This document shows, piece by piece, positions 6,091 through 7,561 of a stretch of 7,561 bases of DNA (the stretch's first letter is position 1; every line of letters begins with the position of its first letter). Location: positions 1-7,561 of the forward strand of contig JAFAVN010000557.1 in NCBI GenBank assembly GCA_019242435.1. Direction: 5' to 3'. The DNA comes from Verrucomicrobiota bacterium (lineage in GTDB: Bacteria; Verrucomicrobiota; Verrucomicrobiia; Chthoniobacterales; JAFAMB01). The notes beneath the pieces were generated by a model. That model saw nothing but the letters and a program-made list of their open reading frames with translations, ran no database searches and was not told the origin of the DNA. A program made the translations under genes and the position numbers.

Positions 6091-6384
6091 GGCGAGGCTC
6101 CGATCAACCGGCATGGGTCCACAGGGCCGGGTACCGTCTGATAGTCCAAACGTGCTACGCCCAAAAGCTGCCGAGCCGCGACCCAGGGGCCAATCGTAAG
6201 CCCTTGCGATTAAAATTCGCCGCCGGCAAGACGGCCCGGCCGATCATCTCTCCTTACGTATTCATTCAGATAGGCATCGTCGTTACCGCCAGTCCGGCTC
6301 GGACTGCCTTAAACTGCTAACTCGCCGGCGGCGAAAGCCGGGTTATTTATGGGACAGGACACCAGTGCGAGCCGGTGCCTCGCC
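6091..6384 (+). ncRNA. Putative structured non-coding RNA, family unrecognised
   Basis: No credible protein gene covers this stretch, but its ends pair: GGCGAGGC (6091-6098) with GCCTCGCC (6377-6384), extended by CC 6100-6101 with GG 6374-6375 across one U-U mismatch. Inside, TTCGCCGCCGGC (6216-6227) is exactly complementary to 6324-6335, a 12-bp long-range helix. Local hairpins are 6108-6112/6126-6130, 6192-6199/6204-6211, 6290-6296/6300-6306 (loop GCT), and CGGC-GAAA-GCCG at 6329-6340, which competes with the 12-bp helix. The 6192-6211 stem contains a U-G pair that would be A-C on the other strand, and a hairpin with T7 follows at 6398-6417. Both favour plus-strand RNA, though no clear promoter precedes it. 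I looked for tmRNA (tag ending ALAA, T arm), RNase P (GAGGAAAGUCC), SRP and 6S signatures and found none. It could be a stable RNA or a long regulatory leader. Confidence 0.5.
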
Positions 6385-6397
6385 AGACGTATAACGC

Positions 6398-6417
6398 GTG
6401 CGTTAGCACATTTTTTT
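6398..6417 (+). terminator. Candidate intrinsic terminator
   Basis: GTGC-GTTA-GCAC (6398-6409) followed by A and seven T (6411-6417). The stem is only 4 bp, so termination may be weak, but the T tract is the longest in the window and lies 14 nt after the closing helix of the putative RNA. Confidence 0.4.
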
Positions 6418-6431
6418 ACCGTAGGTAACAG

Positions 6432-6529
6432 ACTAACTCAATTTGACTAACCATTTGGCTGCAGGGTAAATTAAGAGTATCGCAAAACAACTACCACTAA
6501 CTAACTAAGCACCAATTAGCATTGACTAA
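6432..6529 (+). repeat. Cluster of ACTAA direct repeats upstream of the small genes
   Basis: ACTAA occurs at 6432, 6446, 6496, 6500, 6504 and 6525, including the run ACTAACTAACTAA (6496-6508). The octamer TTGACTAA occurs twice (6443-6450 and 6522-6529). The stretch is more AT-rich than its surroundings, contains the candidate promoter, and ends 2 nt before the 60-codon gene. It could be a regulator binding cluster or simple low-complexity sequence. Confidence 0.45.
6443..6472 (+). promoter_or_regulatory. Candidate sigma70-type promoter for the two small genes
   Basis: TTGACT (6443-6448, five of six) and TAAATT (6467-6472, four of six) are separated by 18 nt. The expected start near 6479 would give a leader of roughly 50 nt to the gene at 6532. 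Confidence 0.45.
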
Positions 6530-6531
6530 AG

Positions 6532-6714
6532 ATGACAAGCAACGACGCCATTAATATCGTGTATGGTCCGCTGGACGAACTGCGTTCACTAACTCACACG
6601 CTATCGTTGACCTTCGATCAAGCGGATAACAGCACATGGATCCGCCAAGCGAGTCGAAAGCAACTGCTCGCCGAAATCATCCGCCTGTACGCCAACAATC
6701 ACCAGGGCAACTGA
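6532..6714 (+). CDS. Small hypothetical protein, 60 aa
   Basis: I do not recognise this protein. It begins MTSNDAINIVYGPLDELRSL, is soluble in appearance, has no signal peptide, membrane segment or cysteine, and ends in a probable amphipathic helix (RKQLLAEIIRLYANNHQGN). Codon use resembles the neighbouring genes, and the frame is open from a start placed after a plausible promoter. Against it, no strong ribosome site precedes the ATG and 60 codons can be open by chance. The second small gene follows 33 nt after its stop on the same strand, so the two may be co-transcribed. Confidence 0.5.
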   Translation: MTSNDAINIVYGPLDELRSLTHTLSLTFDQADNSTWIRQASRKQLLAEIIRLYANNHQGN

Positions 6715-6747
6715 CAGTAACGAAGATTTATAGAGCAAGGTAATCGA

Positions 6748-7017
6748 GTGAAGACGATCGGACAAATCAACATCGAACGTCTAACCAAGGAGGACCGAGC
6801 CGCGTTGCTGGCGGTGCTTCGCACTTGCCTGGTTCAAGCGCGGATTGTCCACGACCGGGGGGCGCTTTACGAGGGCAAGATCGCGACGGCTCTGGATCGC
6901 GTCCGGCTCGAACTGGGCGATGCCTGTGAAAGCCTACGGCGATTGTTAGGTGAACGGCAGCTTTACCTCTTGCTAGACTCTGATGACTCAAACACGGTGG
7001 TTAAGTCGCCACTTTAA
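6748..7017 (+). CDS. Small hypothetical protein, 89 aa
   Basis: I do not recognise this protein. It starts at GTG with AAGG 7 nt upstream (MKTIGQINIERLTKEDRAAL) and is rich in charged residues and leucine. Most of it, about residues 10-75, looks alpha-helical (LTKEDRAALLAVLRTCLVQA, later LDRVRLELGDACESLRRLL), followed by an acidic and polar tail. There is no signal peptide or membrane helix. Codon use is like that of the other genes here, with GC-rich third positions. It follows the 60-codon gene after 33 nt. A two-gene module such as toxin-antitoxin would fit the sizes, but no family motif supports that. The opposite-strand frame (6767-6991) looks like its shadow. Confidence 0.6.
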   Translation: MKTIGQINIERLTKEDRAALLAVLRTCLVQARIVHDRGALYEGKIATALDRVRLELGDACESLRRLLGERQLYLLLDSDDSNTVVKSPL

Positions 7018-7025
7018 AGGCTTCG

Positions 7026-7041
7026 ATCATGAAAACATGAT
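7026..7041 (+). other. Perfect inverted repeat ATCATG-AAAA-CATGAT
   Basis: A 6-bp stem with an AAAA loop lies 8 nt after the stop of the 89-codon gene. It lacks a T tract, so it is at best a weak terminator or RNA 3'-end stabiliser, or a protein-binding palindrome. Confidence 0.5.
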
Positions 7042-7060
7042 TCATTCCTTAAGGCAGAAG

Positions 7061-7075
7061 AGGCGATGGTCGCCT
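7061..7075 (+). other. Perfect hairpin AGGCGA-TGG-TCGCCT
   Basis: A 6-bp GC-rich stem with a 3-nt loop, in the gap between the small genes and the dehydrogenase. No T run follows. With the hairpin at 7026-7041 it may mark the end of the small-gene transcript. I see no other feature between 7018 and 7153. Confidence 0.4.
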
Positions 7076-7153
7076 AGTCCGCCCTCCCCCTTCGCGAACC
7101 TGTTCACGATGCCGCTTCAGCGCAGGAGTTGCAGGAATGCAGCACAAGCCTTA

Positions 7154-7200
7154 GGAACAGCGAACCGCGAGCAGTCAACCGTGAACCGTGAACCCGAACC
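7154..7200 (+). repeat. Degenerate 7-bp tandem repeat directly before the dehydrogenase gene
   Basis: Heptads start at 7154, 7161, 7168, 7175, 7182 and 7189, with consensus YGAACCG (TGAACCG at 7182, CGAACCG at 7161), plus a partial unit GAACC ending at 7200. The start codon of the next gene is 6 nt away, so the repeat occupies the place of a ribosome site, and no Shine-Dalgarno sequence is present. Confidence 0.75.
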
Positions 7201-7205
7201 TTACC

Positions 7206-7561
7206 ATGACCCCATTTAAACCCAAAGTCGCTGTCATCGCCGGAGTCGGCCCCGGGTCGGGCGCTGCGATCGCCCGCAAGTTCGCAAAAGAAGGGTGCGC
7301 AGTGGGACTGCTCGCCAGGTCGGAAGATTATCTCAAATCGCTCAGCGCCGAATTGGAGCTTAACAGCGTTTCTACGGCGTGGGCCAAAACTGATGTTAGT
7401 GATGTTAACCAGGTGCGGGATGCCTTTGAACAAGTCCGGCGGAAACTTGGGCCGATCGATCTTTTGGTTTTCCATGCCAGTGCCGCAGGGCCGTTCGGAC
7501 AAAAGTTGCTGGATATTTCGCCAAATGACTTTACTCGCAGCTGGGCGGTGGACGCTTTGGG
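7206..7561 (+). CDS. Short-chain dehydrogenase/reductase (SDR), partial, C-terminus outside window
   Basis: The visible 118 residues begin MTPFKPKVAVIAGVGPGSGA and form the N-terminal half of an SDR Rossmann fold. The cofactor loop AGVGPGSGAAIA is a variant of TGxxxGIG. ARSED (37-41) with Arg38 suggests NADP preference. TDVSD (62-66) contacts the adenine ring, and LLVFHASAAGPFG (87-99) replaces the usual NNAG segment. The catalytic Ser and YxxxK lie beyond the window, so activity and substrate cannot be judged. The start is set by the first ATG that gives the normal strand leading into the glycine loop. A 7-bp repeat and no ribosome site precede it. Its relation to the small genes upstream is unclear. 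Confidence 0.9.
   Translation, partial: MTPFKPKVAVIAGVGPGSGAAIARKFAKEGCAVGLLARSEDYLKSLSAELELNSVSTAWAKTDVSDVNQVRDAFEQVRRKLGPIDLLVFHASAAGPFGQKLLDISPNDFTRSWAVDAL

Noticed and set aside
6152..6247. Minus-strand small frame of about 30 codons starting at an ATG next to GGAGAG
   Set aside because: The GGAGAG is too close to the ATG (2 nt) to serve as a ribosome site, and the frame lies inside the pairing segments of the putative RNA.
6091..6384. Identity as tmRNA, RNase P RNA, SRP RNA or 6S RNA, on either strand
   Set aside because: No tag frame ending ALAA, no T arm or CCA end, no GAGGAAAGUCC or ACAGAACCCGGCUUA pair of RNase P, no SRP GGAAG/AGCAG core, and the fold does not resemble the single 6S rod.
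6748..7017. Toxin-antitoxin pair with the 60-codon gene
   Set aside because: Sizes and order would fit, but no toxin or antitoxin motif is visible; not called.
7104..7502. Minus-strand open frame of 132 codons
   Set aside because: It is antisense to the SDR N-terminus and the heptad repeat; the SDR frame has clear family motifs.

Overview
This window reads as a moderately GC-rich bacterial chromosome segment. Protein flavour (the XseA sequence, a DeoR regulator with carbohydrate enzymes) and frequent short tandem repeats at gene borders suggest a soil-type Verrucomicrobiota or similar PVC-group bacterium. That assignment is an impression from sequence style, not a computed placement. No insertion sequence, prophage gene, CRISPR array, tRNA or rRNA is visible.

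Left part (1-2971, minus strand): a compact cassette transcribed right to left. It encodes a DeoR-family repressor, a class II (DHAP-type) aldolase-like protein, a PfkB-family sugar kinase, and the N-terminal lipoyl domain of a 2-oxoacid dehydrogenase E2-type protein that leaves the window. The aldolase start lies 23 nt inside the regulator gene, the aldolase and kinase are 2 nt apart, and the kinase and E2 are 5 nt apart. This looks like one operon for a regulated carbon source: a sugar or sugar acid is phosphorylated, cleaved by an aldolase, and a product is fed to an acyl-CoA-forming dehydrogenase. The aldolase lacks the usual Asp-His pair of its first active-site motif. The 107-bp gap upstream of the regulator gene carries three related 15-bp inverted repeats whose centres are 31 and 21 bp apart, a likely operator array.

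Middle part (3079-5965, minus strand): xseA (exonuclease VII large subunit), preceded on its coding strand by a dapA/nanA-superfamily lyase gene and an NADPH-dependent FMN reductase gene. The reductase and lyase overlap by one base (TAATG). Between the lyase and xseA lie two inverted blocks of a degenerate 7-bp repeat that differ by one unit. One block encodes the end of the lyase and supplies a plausible -35 element for xseA. A 9-bp tandem repeat sits just upstream of the reductase start.

Right part (5966-7561, plus strand): no protein gene is visible between 5966 and 6531. Within it, 6091-6384 has the hallmarks of a structured non-coding RNA of about 294 nt: a long closing helix, a 12-bp internal long-range helix, several hairpins, and a short hairpin plus T7 tract downstream. 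I could not match it to tmRNA, RNase P, SRP or 6S RNA. After an ACTAA-rich stretch containing a sigma70-like promoter come two small unrecognised genes (60 and 89 codons). A short intergenic region with two perfect hairpins and a 7-bp tandem repeat follows, and then the start of a short-chain dehydrogenase gene that runs off the right end.
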